From NCBI GenBank assembly GCA_947258905.1, contig CAMYKF010000353.1:1-7018 (forward strand): a DNA stretch of 7,018 nucleotides, in the 5' to 3' direction. Every line of letters starts with the position of its first letter. The first letter of the stretch is position 1. Origin of the DNA: an uncultured Pirellulaceae bacterium (GTDB lineage: Bacteria; Planctomycetota; Planctomycetia; Pirellulales; Pirellulaceae). Shown here in pieces: positions 6,018 through 7,018 of this stretch. The notes under the pieces are model-generated. The model did not search any database. It saw nothing but the letters and a program-made list of their open reading frames with translations, and was not told the origin of the DNA. The position numbers and the translations under genes were made by a program.

Positions 6018-6970
6018 CAGGACGCCTCGTTGGCAATCACGGGCACGGCAATCTGGTCCAGCAACTCGCCAATGATTTGCTGGCCCGTGATCTTTCGCAA
6101 ACGACTTTCCGGTTTGAGAATCACGCGATGAGTCATCACGGGGGCGGCAATCGCCTTGACGTCGTCGGGCAGGACGAAGTTACGTCCGCGCATCGCCGCC
6201 AGGGCCTGGGACGCCCGAAACAGCGCGATCGAGGCACGCGGACTGCCGCCCAGACTGAGGTGCTCGTTTTCGCGTGTCTGTGTCACCAGTTGCAAAATGT
6301 ACGACTGCACCTTGGGGTCAACATGCACACGACGGACTTCCTGCTGACACTGGACAATCTGATTCGAATCGATCACTGGCTGCAAGGTTTCAATCGGATG
6401 TTGCATCTGCAACTTGCCGAGCATGTCCAGTTCGTCATTCATCTCGGGATACCCCAGATGAAACTTCATCAGGAAACGATCCAGCTGGGCTTCGGGCAGG
6501 GGAAACGTCCCTTCGTGATCGATGGGGTTTTGGGTGGCGATCACCAGGAAAGGCTTTTCCAGTTCATAAGTCACGCCATCGACCGTCACACGCCCCTCGG
6601 CCATGGCTTCCAGCAAAGCGGCCTGGGTACGCGGCGTGGTGCGGTTGATTTCGTCGGCCAACAGGATGTTGGAAAACAGGGGCCCCGGGCGAAATTCAAA
6701 CTCAACCGTCTTTTGATTGAAAATCGACGCGCCCGTCACATCCGACGGCAGCAAATCCGGCGTGCACTGAATCCGTTTGAAATCGCAACCCACACTGAGG
6801 GCCAACGAGCGGGCCAGCATGGTCTTGGCCACACCCGGCACGTCTTCCAGCAAGATGTGGCCCTCGCAAAACCAGGCGACCAGCGAATAGACGATCTGCT
6901 GACGCTTGCCAACAATCACCTGCTCGACGTTCTTAATGATCGTCTTCGCAGTTGCTTGCACATTTTTCAT
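6017..6970 (-). CDS. moxR: MoxR-family AAA+ ATPase
   Basis: The 317 residues cover a complete MoxR ATPase, an ATP-driven chaperone-like family thought to help mature or activate partner proteins. The Walker A region reads LLEDVPGVAKTML (40-52). K49 and T50 are kept, while the two standard flanking glycines are D43 and A48, variants that I recall within MoxR proteins. Walker B is ILLADE (102-107), followed by INRTTPRTQAALLEAM. Sensor 1 is TQN (146-148), and the arginine-finger segment EAQLDRF is at 160-166. GGSPRAS in the C-terminal lid is the usual sensor 2 region. No membrane segment, so cytoplasmic. The next in-frame Met lies in the Walker A segment, so the ATG at 6970 is the start even though the ribosome site is weak. 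Only 48 bases upstream are visible, with no promoter I can defend. Overlap by one base with DUF58 indicates an operon. Confidence 0.95.
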   Translation of the reverse strand: MKNVQATAKTIIKNVEQVIVGKRQQIVYSLVAWFCEGHILLEDVPGVAKTMLARSLALSVGCDFKRIQCTPDLLPSDVTGASIFNQKTVEFEFRPGPLFSNILLADEINRTTPRTQAALLEAMAEGRVTVDGVTYELEKPFLVIATQNPIDHEGTFPLPEAQLDRFLMKFHLGYPEMNDELDMLGKLQMQHPIETLQPVIDSNQIVQCQQEVRRVHVDPKVQSYILQLVTQTRENEHLSLGGSPRASIALFRASQALAAMRGRNFVLPDDVKAIAAPVMTHRVILKPESRLRKITGQQIIGELLDQIAVPVIANEAS

Positions 6971-7018
6971 TCGCCGGGTTCCGCTATCGCTTCTCTGCTA
7001 CCGTGTTGTTTGCTTCAA

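Overview
The window reads like chromosomal DNA from a planctomycete (Pirellulaceae-like). This is inferred from family content, not shown by a marker gene. The clues are a MoxR ATPase/DUF58 pair, a signal-less repeat protein that appears to lead into a metzincin (serralysin-like) protease, a close SthA homologue, moderately GC-rich sequence, and an intergenic GAC/GTC-rich hexamer array. I see no tRNA, rRNA, CRISPR array, insertion sequence or phage gene. All five protein-coding genes lie on the minus strand, so transcription runs from high to low coordinates.

In transcription order: (1) 6970-6017 encodes a complete MoxR-family AAA+ ATPase. (2) 6017-4710 encodes a membrane-anchored DUF58 protein, overlapping the MoxR gene by one base (TGATG). 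(3) 4704-4607 is a non-coding inverted pair of hexamer arrays able to fold into a long imperfect hairpin. (4) 4590-3409 encodes a FAD amine oxidase of the monomeric sarcosine oxidase / N-methyltryptophan oxidase family, with its covalent-flavin cysteine. (5) 3412-2027 encodes soluble pyridine nucleotide transhydrogenase SthA, overlapping the oxidase by four bases (ATGA). (6) 2026-1536 is a gap of about 490 bases with several small inverted repeats and no convincing gene. (7) 1535 to the left edge encodes the first 511 residues of a large secreted-type repeat protein. It has four roughly 105-115-residue repeats and then what looks like the start of a protease domain cut off by the window edge.

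Functionally there are three blocks. MoxR and DUF58 form a familiar chaperone-like pair whose substrate is not visible here. The oxidase and SthA are translationally coupled. A possible link is redox: demethylation of an N-methyl amine gives H2O2 and formaldehyde, and C1 oxidation shifts the NAD(P)H balance that SthA adjusts. The repeat/protease protein is probably its own unit and probably exported without a Sec signal.

I do not see a clear undescribed multi-gene system. The observations most worth checking are the partial repeat/metzincin protein, the inverted hexamer arrays, and two small sequence changes at the oxidase/sthA junction: a possible homopolymer frameshift and a 12-bp tandem duplication that creates a ribosome-binding-like site.
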